Shown piece after piece: positions 20,820 to 30,303 of a DNA stretch of 60,731 bases. The position numbers and the translations under genes are program-made. Each line of letters begins with the position of its first letter. The stretch's first letter is position 1. Under the pieces are notes generated by a model, which was not told the DNA's origin, ran no database searches, and saw only the letters and a program-made list of their open reading frames with translations. The stretch comes from Candidatus Cloacimonadota bacterium (GTDB lineage: Bacteria; Cloacimonadota; Cloacimonadia; Cloacimonadales; TCS61). Location: positions 1-60,731 of the forward strand of contig JABGOP010000006.1 in NCBI GenBank assembly GCA_018645365.1, read 5' to 3'.

Positions 20820-22526
20820 ATGCTGGAAATAATTAGTAAGATTTTTACATTATTGGGTGCACTTGGCGTGTTTCTATATGGAATGCGCGTGATGAGCGAT
20901 GGTTTGCAAAAAGTTGCTGGAAATAAATTGCATCAAATTTTGAATTTTATGACGCAAAACCGCGTGGCAGCCGTAGTAACCGGATTTTTAATTACGGCAC
21001 TTGTACAGTCTTCGTCTGCGACTACCGTGATGGTAGTAAGTTTTGTGAACGCATCTCTTTTGAGTTTAACTCAGGCAATTGGCGTAATTATGGGAGCAAA
21101 TATCGGTACGACCGTTACAACTTGGATTGTTTCTTTAATTGGCTTTAAATTTAGCATTACAAGCATTGCGTTGCCGATTGTGGGTGTGGGGCTTCCACTT
21201 ATCTTTTCTAAAGTGAAAAAACGCCGCGATTTAGGTGAAGTTCTCATCGGTTTTGGACTTCTTTTCCTCGGTTTAATGTTCTTAAAAGAATCAGTTCCTG
21301 ACATCAAGGAGCATCCCGAAATTTTGGAGTTTCTCAAAAATTATACAAATTTAGGATTTTTATCATTCGCTTTATTTGTTGGAGTTGGCGCAGTTTTAAC
21401 TGTGATTGTGCAATCTTCCAGTGCGGCAATGGCAATTACTGTAACGATGGCAGCATTCGGCTGGATAGATTTCCAAACAGCTGCCGCAATTGTTCTGGGA
21501 GAAAATATAGGTACGACGGTTACAGCATATTTAGCATCGCTTGGAACAAGTGTAAATGCACGGCGAACTGCGAGAGCACATTTTTTGTTTAATATTTTTG
21601 GCGTAATTTGGATGGCTTTTGTATTCAGATATTTTCTCGTGTTTATCGTCAACATATCACCATGGGACACAACTGGATTTTTGGCGCAAAATGTCGATAC
21701 AAGTGCAATTTCAAAAATTAATTTACCATTAAGTTTATCACTTTTCCACACAGTTTTTAATATTTTGAATACATTTGTTTTCATTTTCTTTATTCCACAA
21801 ATTGCTAAATTTGTTATCAGGCTTGTTCCACAAAAAAGTGACGAAGTTTCTCAGAAATACGAGTTAAAATACATCTCTACTGGAATTCAAGATACTGCCC
21901 AGATGAACCTTATGAATGCAAAACAAGAAATCAGTAAAATGTCGAACATTACCGAAAATATGTTTGAAATTGCTCTCACAGTTTTAAATAATCCAGATAA
22001 AAAGATGGATAATAAAGTTAAAAAAGTTAAGCAATTAGAAGAACTTACAGATCAAATGCAAGAAGAAATTTCAAAGTATTTAGCGGAATGTTCAAAAGAA
22101 GAATTGAGTGAAGAAAGCATTGAAAATGTGAATGTGATGATGCGTATCGTACACGAATTGGAAAGTGTAGCAGATGGTATTTATCGCTTTATTTTACTCT
22201 CTCAACACAAATATGAACATAAAATCTCGTTTCACGAAAAGGCAAATAATGAGATTAAAATATTCTCAAATTTACTGAAAGAATTTATCAAATTAAATAA
22301 AGAATATTTGGACGGTCAGATGCCGAATGATGAGCTTGATCACGCTTTTGAATTAGAACAAAAAGTCAATAATTTGCGAAATGATTTGAAAAAATCAGCA
22401 CGCAAGCGACTTCAAAAAGGGGCAGATGTTCACGCAGAATTATTGTACATAGATTTAATTCGTTATTTTGAGCACATTGGGGATAATTCATTGAACATTG
22501 CACAAGCTCTCAAAAATATTCATTAA
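20820..22526 (+). CDS. Na/Pi cotransporter family protein with C-terminal PhoU-like domain
   Basis: FLYGMRVMSDGLQKVAGNKL...TALVQSSSATTVMVVSFVNA...GANIGTTVT repeated. Confidence 0.92.
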   Translation: MLEIISKIFTLLGALGVFLYGMRVMSDGLQKVAGNKLHQILNFMTQNRVAAVVTGFLITALVQSSSATTVMVVSFVNASLLSLTQAIGVIMGANIGTTVTTWIVSLIGFKFSITSIALPIVGVGLPLIFSKVKKRRDLGEVLIGFGLLFLGLMFLKESVPDIKEHPEILEFLKNYTNLGFLSFALFVGVGAVLTVIVQSSSAAMAITVTMAAFGWIDFQTAAAIVLGENIGTTVTAYLASLGTSVNARRTARAHFLFNIFGVIWMAFVFRYFLVFIVNISPWDTTGFLAQNVDTSAISKINLPLSLSLFHTVFNILNTFVFIFFIPQIAKFVIRLVPQKSDEVSQKYELKYISTGIQDTAQMNLMNAKQEISKMSNITENMFEIALTVLNNPDKKMDNKVKKVKQLEELTDQMQEEISKYLAECSKEELSEESIENVNVMMRIVHELESVADGIYRFILLSQHKYEHKISFHEKANNEIKIFSNLLKEFIKLNKEYLDGQMPNDELDHAFELEQKVNNLRNDLKKSARKRLQKGADVHAELLYIDLIRYFEHIGDNSLNIAQALKNIH

Positions 22527-23161
22527 ACGCCTTTTTCATCTCCCCAAATAATTTTGTGGAGTTGGATTTGTAGTCGAACGGGTAATTTATCTTTGATAAT
22601 CAGTTCGGCTAATTTTTTGAAATCTATTTTATTGGAAACGGGTGAAAAAATAATTTTGTGTTTTATTAAGTTATTTTTTTGGATAAATTCTTTTGCAAAA
22701 TGATAATCTGAAACATTGGAAATAACAAATTTTAATTCATCTTTTTTGAGATTAATAAAATCTAAATTTTTAATTAAGAAACTGTTGCTTTCTCCACTTT
22801 CGGGGCATTTGATATCTACAATTTTAGTAACATAATTTGGTACTTTTTCTAAATTTACCGAACCGTTTGTTTCTAATAAAATTTCATAATTTTGGTTAGT
22901 TAATTTCTCGAAAAGCGGGTAAACTTCGTCCTGTAAAAGCGGTTCACCACCCGTTATTTCCACCAATTTTGTGGGTTGATATTGTTCTATTTTTTCAATA
23001 ATTTTGGGAATAGTCAAGAGTAAATCACTTTTATAGCTGTATTTTGTATCGCAATATTTACACCTTAAGTTACAACCTGCGAATCGAATAAAAACGCACA
23101 ATTTTCCAGCAAAACTAGACTCCCCTTGAAGGCTGTAAAATATTTCCGAGATGTTTAACAT
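22523..23161 (-). CDS. queE: 7-carboxy-7-deazaguanine synthase (radical SAM)
   Basis: SEIFYSLQGESSFAGKLCVFIRFAGCNLRCKYCDTKYSY...EITGGEPLLQ. Confidence 0.93.
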   Translation of the reverse strand: MLNISEIFYSLQGESSFAGKLCVFIRFAGCNLRCKYCDTKYSYKSDLLLTIPKIIEKIEQYQPTKLVEITGGEPLLQDEVYPLFEKLTNQNYEILLETNGSVNLEKVPNYVTKIVDIKCPESGESNSFLIKNLDFINLKKDELKFVISNVSDYHFAKEFIQKNNLIKHKIIFSPVSNKIDFKKLAELIIKDKLPVRLQIQLHKIIWGDEKGV

Positions 23162-23165
23162 TTTT

Positions 23166-24356
23166 CTAAATTGGTAAGAATGGAAAACTTTTTTTATAAC
23201 CTAATTTTGCCTTGATTGTTGCCAATATTTTTTCAGGATGACCGATGACAAATTTATTTCCGAACTGATAATAATTTTTTAAATCTAAGTCGAAATTATC
23301 CAAAAAACGGGTATTTCCATAGAGCGGAATGCCATTATAAATGAAAAGTTCAATGTCATTTATATCACAATGAAGTAAATTCTCAAATGGGTCTTCAACT
23401 TTTTTTGGAAGCAAGAGTAGGTTGGCAGTTTGATTGTTTAAAACACCCAAAGACTCATCTAACATCAATGCTTTTTGGGCGTTTATTGTAATCATTTCAA
23501 ATAATTTTTTTGCTGGAACTTGTGGTAAACAATGCTTTATATATTTAAATTCTTCAAATAAATTAAAACTTCCAGACATTGTCGAGTCAGTGCCTAAAAC
23601 CACATTAACATTGTGTTTAAGACAACTATTGACATCTAATGTTTTGCCGATTAAATAGAAATTAGATTCTGGGCACCAGCAAATGGATGTTCCATTTTTT
23701 GCACATTTCTTGATTTCATTTTCGGTAAGAGCGATGCAGTGAATTAGAAGTGTATTTGGCTGCAATAGCCCCATATTTTCAAGTTTGGCAAAGCTTTTTT
23801 TGGCTGTTTTATCTTTTCCTTCGGCGAGATGAACGACGAAAGGCATTTTCCCATTTGCGTTTTTACTTTCTGTTTTAGCGTCTTCACCACCCCACCAATT
23901 TCCCATCGAGATGGAATGACATTGTGTATAATTTTTCAGAACTTTAATTGAATTGTTTTGGTAGTAAGTACTTTTTTGTTTTGGAATATGATCTTGCACA
24001 ATGGCACAACCAGAGAAAATATTTTTGTAAATTCCAAGTTGAATTATCAAATCAGCATTTTCGTCCGTAAGGTCAAATTTTCCATCATTTATCCAAATTT
24101 TATTACGTTCTAAGAAGGAATCGCTAAATTTCATGTCTTCAACCCATTCTTCCACATTTTGGTAAATTTTCCCATCTCCAGCTTTTGGAAACCAATTGCC
24201 GATAAGGTGGTCGTGTGAGTTGATGAATGGCGGATATGCAATTAAATGGGAAGTGTCTAACTTCCCATTTTTAGCAAGATTACTATTAATTTTTAGGGTT
24301 TTATTTTTTGTGATATTTTCGGAATTATGAACGCAAATATCAACTGTGATTTCCAT
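23166..24356 (-). CDS. Amidohydrolase-family protein (metal-dependent deaminase/hydrolase)
   Basis: INSHDHLIGNWFP; VVHLAEGKD; LLIHCIAL; VVLGTDSTMSGSFNLFEE. Confidence 0.75.
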   Translation of the reverse strand: MEITVDICVHNSENITKNKTLKINSNLAKNGKLDTSHLIAYPPFINSHDHLIGNWFPKAGDGKIYQNVEEWVEDMKFSDSFLERNKIWINDGKFDLTDENADLIIQLGIYKNIFSGCAIVQDHIPKQKSTYYQNNSIKVLKNYTQCHSISMGNWWGGEDAKTESKNANGKMPFVVHLAEGKDKTAKKSFAKLENMGLLQPNTLLIHCIALTENEIKKCAKNGTSICWCPESNFYLIGKTLDVNSCLKHNVNVVLGTDSTMSGSFNLFEEFKYIKHCLPQVPAKKLFEMITINAQKALMLDESLGVLNNQTANLLLLPKKVEDPFENLLHCDINDIELFIYNGIPLYGNTRFLDNFDLDLKNYYQFGNKFVIGHPEKILATIKAKLGYKKSFPFLPI

Positions 24357-24357
24357 T

Positions 24358-25533
24358 TTACAATTTCTTCAAAAGTTCAGGAATTACTTCAAAAATATCG
24401 CCAACAATGCCCAAATCTGCCACTTTGAAAATAGGCGCATCTGCATCTTTATTTATCGCAATGATGTAATCGGAAGATTGCATCCCAGCCAAATGTTGAA
24501 TTGCTCCTGAAATTCCAAGTGCAAAGTATATTTTTGGCTTAATTGTTTTGCCTGTTTGCCCAACTTGATGTGGATATGAAATCCACTCTGCATCTACCGC
24601 AGCTCGCGATGCGCCGATAGCAGCATCGAGTTTTTTAGCAAGTTGCTCAACGAGTGTGAAATTTTCTTTATTTTTTATTCCACGCCCAGCTGCAACAACA
24701 AAATCTGCTTCCGTTAAATTTACAGTTTGTGTTTCATCTTTAACGAATTGCAGAAATTTTGAGCCGTCTTTCATATCTGAAAAATCGATAATTTCGTTGA
24801 TAACTTCGCCTTTTCGAGATGCATCTTTTTCTAATTCTTCCATCACTTTATGGCGTACGGTCGCCATTTGTGGAAGGTGGTTTGGCGTGATGATTGTTGC
24901 CATAATATTTCCGCCAAATGCAGGTCGAGTTTGTAATAAAATCCCTTTCTCATTATCGATTTCTAAACCTGTACAATCAGCGGTTAAGCCAGTGTTTAAT
25001 GTGATTGCTACGCGTGGGATGAATGAACGCCCCATCACAGAAGCACCAGATAAAATGATTTCTGGTTTATGCTTTTTAGCTAAATCGCTCATTGCTTTTG
25101 CGTAAGGTAAATCTAAAAAATCAGCTAATTTTGGGTCATCAACAACAATAACTTTGTCAGCTCCAGCAGCAATTAACTCATCAGTTAAGTTGCCAACGTT
25201 ATGCCCCAAAAGGATAGCTGATAATTCGGTATTTTTTTTGTCGGCAAGTTCGCGTCCTTTTCCCAAAAGCTCAAAAACAACCGCTGCAATTTCATTGTTT
25301 TTTTGTTCTGCAAAAATCCAAACACCACTGTATTCACTTCTGTTAATTTTAGCTTTTTCTTTTTTTTTGATGACGATTGCTTCAAACGGGCAAGCACTGA
25401 CGCATGCTCCGCAGAGCGTGCATTTGTCGAGGTCTATTACCGCGAGATTATTCACCATTGTGATTGCACCAAACGCACAAGATTTGATGCATAATTCGCA
25501 ACCTTTACATTTTTCGTTGATTACTTTTATCAT
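24358..25533 (-). CDS. etfA: Electron transfer flavoprotein alpha subunit with N-terminal 2x[4Fe-4S] ferredoxin domain
   Basis: CKGCELCIKSCAFGAITM and CTLCGACVSACPFEAI then ETF-alpha ...GRGIKNKENFTLVEQLAKKLDAAIGASRAAVDAEWISYPHQVGQTGKTIKPKIYFALGISGAIQH. Confidence 0.93.
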   Translation of the reverse strand: MIKVINEKCKGCELCIKSCAFGAITMVNNLAVIDLDKCTLCGACVSACPFEAIVIKKKEKAKINRSEYSGVWIFAEQKNNEIAAVVFELLGKGRELADKKNTELSAILLGHNVGNLTDELIAAGADKVIVVDDPKLADFLDLPYAKAMSDLAKKHKPEIILSGASVMGRSFIPRVAITLNTGLTADCTGLEIDNEKGILLQTRPAFGGNIMATIITPNHLPQMATVRHKVMEELEKDASRKGEVINEIIDFSDMKDGSKFLQFVKDETQTVNLTEADFVVAAGRGIKNKENFTLVEQLAKKLDAAIGASRAAVDAEWISYPHQVGQTGKTIKPKIYFALGISGAIQHLAGMQSSDYIIAINKDADAPIFKVADLGIVGDIFEVIPELLKKL

Positions 25534-25683
25534 AAAAAACCCCATTTTTTCATTTAATTTGAGATGAACTATCTAAAAAAAATACATTAAATAAGTCAAG
25601 TCAATTTTACATTTGCTTCGTAAAATGTGGAAATCATTGACATAAAGAGTCTATATTCGTTTTAGGTTAAATTCGGAGGATTG

Positions 25684-27477
25684 ATGAATAAAGAACGGAT
25701 TAGGAATTTTTGTATCATTGCACATATTGATCACGGAAAATCGACGCTGGCAGACCGATTTTTGGAAGTGACAAATGTGATAGATAAAAATGCACGCGTT
25801 ACCCAGATTTTGGACGATATGGAACTCGAACAAGAACGTGGCATCACGATAAAATCTCACGCCATCAGAATGGAATATGTTCTAAACGGCGAAAAATATG
25901 TTTTGAATTTAATTGATACACCCGGTCATGTAGATTTTTCTTACGAAGTTTCACGCAGTTTGGCATCTTGCGATGGTGCATTATTGCTGATTGATGCGAG
26001 TCAAGGAATCGAAGCTCAAACGATGAGCAATATGTATTTGGCACTCGAAAATGATTTGGAAATTATCCCCGTTATTAATAAAATTGACCTTCCGAAAGCT
26101 GATATCGAAGGCACTCATCACGACATCATCGAGAACATTGGCATCGACACAATTTACAACATTAGTGCTAAAGAAGGAATAGGCATAGATGAGCTTTTGA
26201 AGGGAGTTATCGAACATATTCCTGCTCCAAAAGGTGATATAGATGCACCCACAAAAGCACTAATTTTTGATTCATATTTCGATGTTTATCGAGGTGTAAT
26301 TGTACTCGTTAGAATTTTTGAGGGAACTCTCAAAAAAGGAGATAATATAAAATTATTTTCCAACAATAAAGAGTTTGCAATTGAGGAAATTGGCTATCTT
26401 GGTTTGAAAAAAGAGCCGGCAAAACTATTGGAAGCGGGTGAGGTTGGCTACATTATTGCTAACATAAAAGAGGTTGCAGACGCGCGTGTTGGAGATACTA
26501 TTACGCATCAAAAAAATAGTTGCGATGTTGCTTTGAAGGGATTTCAAGAGCCAAAACCGATGGTTTTTAGTGGGGTTTTTCCGATTGATGGAGATGATTA
26601 TGGTGCGCTTCGAGACAGTTTGGCAAAACTAAAATTGAACGATGCGGCGCTCGATTATGAACCAGAAAATTCGCTTGCACTTGGCTTTGGTTTCCGTTGT
26701 GGATTTTTGGGAATGCTTCATCTGGAAATCATTAAAGAGCGACTTTTACGCGAATATAATGTGCCAATTATCGCGACCACACCGAGTGTGCGATTTATTG
26801 TGAATTTGAATAATGGCGACCATAAAATCGTCTATAATCCGATTGATTATCCAGACCCAGCTTTGATTGAAAATGTGGAAGAACCAATTATGGACGCTGA
26901 AATTATTGTTCCGACAGAGTATGTGGGAAATGTGATGAAACTTGTTCAAAACAGGCGTGGCATTCAAAAAGATATGCAATACATTGATGAAACGCGTGCT
27001 TCCATTCATTATGAAGTGCCACTGATTGAAATTATTTTTGATTTTTACGATAAACTGAAATCTGTCAGTCGTGGTTATGCGTCACTCGATTATTCATTCA
27101 AAGAATACCGTGCTTCCAAAGTGGCAAAGGTGGATATTTTAATTAATAGCGAAAAAGTAGATGCGATGTCGTTTATTTGTCACGAAGATAAGGCGTATTC
27201 GTGGGGGAAAAGTGTGGTGGATAAGTTGAAGGATGTGATTCCAAAACACCTGTTTAAGATCGCATTACAGGCGAGTATTGGCTCCAAAATTATTTCGCGA
27301 AGTACGATTGGTGCGATGCGAAAAAATGTAACCGCAAAATGTTACGGTGGCGATATTACCCGAAAAAAGAAATTGCTCGAAAAACAAAAAGAGGGTAAAA
27401 AACGAATGAAAGAGATTGGTTCTGTTGCCATTCCGCAAGAAGCATTTTTGGAAGTTCTCAAAGCAGATAGAAGTTGA
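25684..27477 (+). CDS. lepA: Elongation factor 4 (LepA)
   Basis: RNFCIIAHIDHGKSTLADR...DTPGHVDFSYEVSRSL...FGFRCGFLGMLHLEI. Confidence 0.96.
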   Translation: MNKERIRNFCIIAHIDHGKSTLADRFLEVTNVIDKNARVTQILDDMELEQERGITIKSHAIRMEYVLNGEKYVLNLIDTPGHVDFSYEVSRSLASCDGALLLIDASQGIEAQTMSNMYLALENDLEIIPVINKIDLPKADIEGTHHDIIENIGIDTIYNISAKEGIGIDELLKGVIEHIPAPKGDIDAPTKALIFDSYFDVYRGVIVLVRIFEGTLKKGDNIKLFSNNKEFAIEEIGYLGLKKEPAKLLEAGEVGYIIANIKEVADARVGDTITHQKNSCDVALKGFQEPKPMVFSGVFPIDGDDYGALRDSLAKLKLNDAALDYEPENSLALGFGFRCGFLGMLHLEIIKERLLREYNVPIIATTPSVRFIVNLNNGDHKIVYNPIDYPDPALIENVEEPIMDAEIIVPTEYVGNVMKLVQNRRGIQKDMQYIDETRASIHYEVPLIEIIFDFYDKLKSVSRGYASLDYSFKEYRASKVAKVDILINSEKVDAMSFICHEDKAYSWGKSVVDKLKDVIPKHLFKIALQASIGSKIISRSTIGAMRKNVTAKCYGGDITRKKKLLEKQKEGKKRMKEIGSVAIPQEAFLEVLKADRS

Positions 27478-27516
27478 GAGGCAATTAGAAATTAATAATT
27501 GAAAATTAAAAAAGGG

Positions 27517-27545
27517 AAAACCGCTCCAATTGGAGCGGTTTTTTG
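27517..27545. terminator. Bidirectional intrinsic terminator between lepA and the TolB-like gene
   Basis: AAAA-CCGCTCC-AATT-GGAGCGG-TTTTTT. Confidence 0.92.
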
Positions 27546-27554
27546 ACAAATTAG

Positions 27555-28526
27555 TTACTCATTATGTAACTGTAATTTCCAGATTCTTTGTGTATTTTGC
27601 TTTTTCTTTGTTGCTCTACCAGACAAAAAATAAATTGAGTTTCCAGAATAAAGTGGCCAACTATCCCAAGAGCTCAATTCTGTTATTTGTTGTTTTTCTG
27701 AACCGTCTGTCTTCATTGACCAAATATTCCAATTACTTCCTCGCAATGATAAATTTCCTGTTTTTGTTTCGTTAGAAACGAAAACGATATATTCACCATT
27801 ATCAGAAAAAGATGGAATACTCTCAATTACTTCTGAAGAATTTGTAAGTTGCTGTAATTCGGTACCATCTGCATTTATAAGCCAAATTTCACCAGCATGA
27901 TCAAAAATGATTTGTTTACCGTCTGGTGACCATAATGGATTTTTACCTTCCCTAATTTGAGTTAATTCTCCACCGTTGAGATTTGATGTCCAAATGAAGT
28001 ATTTAAGAAGATTTTGATATGTTTGGACTTGAGAAACACTACAAAAAACTAATTTATTTTGCGAAGATAATTGAGGTGTTATGTCATATCCTGTTCCACT
28101 ACCAGGAATCAATGTTTTTCCACCTGCACCATCTTGTCTTACCTTCCATAGCTTACCAGCTGATTCATAAACTAAATATTTCCCATCAGAAGTAAAAGAT
28201 GGGGAAATGCAGTAATTTGAACCACCTGATGTGATTTTTGTAGATGCTCCACCAGTAATTGGGATTTTCCAAAGTTGATAAAGTTTATCTCCGCCACCAG
28301 CTTGATAACCAGAGTACACAATATTTTTTTTATCGGGAGAAATACAAAACCTATACCCAACAAAAGATTCATTTGGGGAAACTCTTTTTAGTTGGCCTCT
28401 CGAAGAAGGTTCATCTAGTTCAGCAGTAAAACCAAAATTAGTTGAGTATGATGCATCTGCAACTGTATTATATACACAAGAGACAATCAATAATAGTGGA
28501 ATAATTATAATTATTAGTTTTTTCAT
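27555..28526 (-). CDS. TolB-like/WD40 (PD40) beta-propeller lipoprotein
   Basis: MKKLIIIIIPLLLIVSC lipobox; SPDGKQIIFDHAGEIWLINADGTELQQLTNSS repeats. Confidence 0.82.
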   Translation of the reverse strand: MKKLIIIIIPLLLIVSCVYNTVADASYSTNFGFTAELDEPSSRGQLKRVSPNESFVGYRFCISPDKKNIVYSGYQAGGGDKLYQLWKIPITGGASTKITSGGSNYCISPSFTSDGKYLVYESAGKLWKVRQDGAGGKTLIPGSGTGYDITPQLSSQNKLVFCSVSQVQTYQNLLKYFIWTSNLNGGELTQIREGKNPLWSPDGKQIIFDHAGEIWLINADGTELQQLTNSSEVIESIPSFSDNGEYIVFVSNETKTGNLSLRGSNWNIWSMKTDGSEKQQITELSSWDSWPLYSGNSIYFLSGRATKKKQNTQRIWKLQLHNE

Positions 28527-28537
28527 TATTTACGCTC

Positions 28538-29062
28538 CTAAAAATTATAAATATAGCCAACGGAAATATCCATGACGGGTAGTTCCATATATTCAGGTGC
28601 TGAAGAAGTGATAATAAACAATAAATCAAAATTCATACCGTGTTTTTTGGTTCTTCCCCACGCCCATTTTTGACCAATGCCAATATCAAGCCCAGAATAA
28701 AGTTTATATTCGGTATAGTAATCATAGTAGTCATAATATTCTTCAATAGCAGCTACATTTGTACCGTAAAGAACAGAAATTCTTGGTTGCCATGTTTGGT
28801 TTTGCCCACGAAGATAATACCTTGTTCCAAAAGAATACCCTAAACCATAATCGAGCATCGTTCCAAAACCAACTGTTACAGCAAGTTTGTTTGAAGTACG
28901 AATCTCTGTATTTATTCCAAACCCACCATAATCTACGCCTATTCCCATTCCCATGGACATCTTGCTTGTACCTATCCCATTGTTTGATTGATTTATTCCT
29001 ATTTGTGCGACTAACATTTGTGATAACGCAATCACAAATAAAACTAAGACATATTTTTTCAT
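28538..29062 (-). CDS. Outer-membrane beta-barrel-like protein of unknown function
   Basis: Signal peptide MKKYVLVLFVIALSQMLVAQ; alternating hydrophobic/polar strands, C-terminal aromatic (IYNF). Confidence 0.6.
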   Translation of the reverse strand: MKKYVLVLFVIALSQMLVAQIGINQSNNGIGTSKMSMGMGIGVDYGGFGINTEIRTSNKLAVTVGFGTMLDYGLGYSFGTRYYLRGQNQTWQPRISVLYGTNVAAIEEYYDYYDYYTEYKLYSGLDIGIGQKWAWGRTKKHGMNFDLLFIITSSAPEYMELPVMDISVGYIYNF

Positions 29063-29257
29063 TTTAAAACTCCTTGTGCCTTTAGCACTTTATTTTTTAC
29101 TTTCAATCACATTTAAAAATAGTGAATTATTTCAAACTCCTTTTTTGTAATTGTCTCATTTTTACTTGCGTAAGTTCCCTACACTTACACAAAATAATGC
29201 TTTGGCAAAGAGCAAATCATAACACCTCCATATTTTTTATTTTACACCCTTTTCCAT

Positions 29258-29404
29258 AAAATAAAAAAAGGACGCAACTTTCATTACATCCTGACTAAAA
29301 GGTATTGGCAACCCGCATAACAAGACATAGAAAGTAGCGTCCGTTTACGGACGCATTCTCTCTACTTGTTCTGTTATGCTAAAAAACGCCAATTTATTAG
29401 TCAG
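29258..29404 (-). promoter_or_regulatory. Candidate structured attenuator/ncRNA with two mutually exclusive folds, one being a U-tailed terminator
   Basis: Rod fold: CTGACTA/TAGTCAG, ATTGGC/GCCAAT, GCATAAC/GTTATGC, GCGTCCGT/ACGGACGC. Alternative fold on minus strand: GGACGCTACTTTC (29342-29330) with GAAAGTTGCGTCC (29282-29270), 12/13 paired, followed by T7. Confidence 0.5.
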
Positions 29405-29511
29405 AACACAGTAAAACTAATGCAAAAATTTAATTACTTTTTAAAGAACTTATTTTTTATAAATTTAAATTAACTTTTTAGAAAACACTCAATTATTGTC
29501 AAATGATTTTT

Positions 29512-30300
29512 CTATTTCCAAATTTCTTTCAGCTTTTCGATTGGTGCTAAAATTTCTTCCAAAATTTTATAATCGATAGTTTGTTTGCTATCGCAAACTG
29601 TTTTTTGTGGGTCAAAATGTGTTTCGATGAGCAGTCCGTTTGCTCCAGCGGCAACTGCCGCCCAGCTGAGTGATTTTATCATTTTTCGCCTGCCAGAGCT
29701 GTGGGATGGGTCAACGATAATAGGTAGATTACTTAACTCTTTTACCGCACAAATTGCAGAAATATCGAGTGTATTGCGGGTGTAATCTTCAAAAGTGCGA
29801 ATCCCTCGTTCACATAAAATCACATTTGGATTTCCAGCTTCCAAGATGTGTTCAGCGGCAAAAAGCCATTCTTCGATGGTGCTACTCATACCGCGTTTTA
29901 AAATAATCGGATTTTTTACTTTTCCAAGCTTAGCGAGCAATCGATAATTGTGCATATTGCGTGTGCCAACTTGCATAATATCAACGAATTTTGACATTAT
30001 TTCTACATCTTCGGAGGAGATAATTTCCGAAATTGAAATCATTTTTGTTTCGTCTGCAACTTTTTGTAAAATTTGCAATCCTCTTTCCCCTAAACCTTGA
30101 AAATTATAGGGTGAAGTTCGCATTTTATAAGCTCCAGCACGCAGGAAATTTATTCCCATTTTTTTGAGATGTTTCGCGATAGAAAGTAGGTCTTCGTAAT
30201 TTTCGATGGTGCAAGGTCCGGCAATCATCGTGAAAGTTTCGCGACTGATAATTTTGTCTTTAATTTTGATTATAATTGGTTTGTTTGATTGAAATTTCAT
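29512..30300 (-). CDS. aroF: 3-deoxy-7-phosphoheptulonate synthase (DAHP synthase, KDO8PS-like type)
   Basis: MIAGPCTIENYEDLL...LRAGAYKMRTSPYNFQGLGERGLQIL...ICAVKELSNLPIIVDPSHSSGRR. Confidence 0.92.
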   Translation of the reverse strand: MKFQSNKPIIIKIKDKIISRETFTMIAGPCTIENYEDLLSIAKHLKKMGINFLRAGAYKMRTSPYNFQGLGERGLQILQKVADETKMISISEIISSEDVEIMSKFVDIMQVGTRNMHNYRLLAKLGKVKNPIILKRGMSSTIEEWLFAAEHILEAGNPNVILCERGIRTFEDYTRNTLDISAICAVKELSNLPIIVDPSHSSGRRKMIKSLSWAAVAAGANGLLIETHFDPQKTVCDSKQTIDYKILEEILAPIEKLKEIWK

Positions 30301-30303
30301 AAT

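Noticed and set aside
21341-21784. 147-aa minus-strand ORF opposite the Na/Pi transporter
   Set aside because: Shadow ORF of a hydrophobic coding region.
24656-25105. 149-aa plus-strand ORF (and 25154..25567) opposite etfA
   Set aside because: Antisense to a conserved ETF-alpha; composition is that of a reverse-complement shadow.
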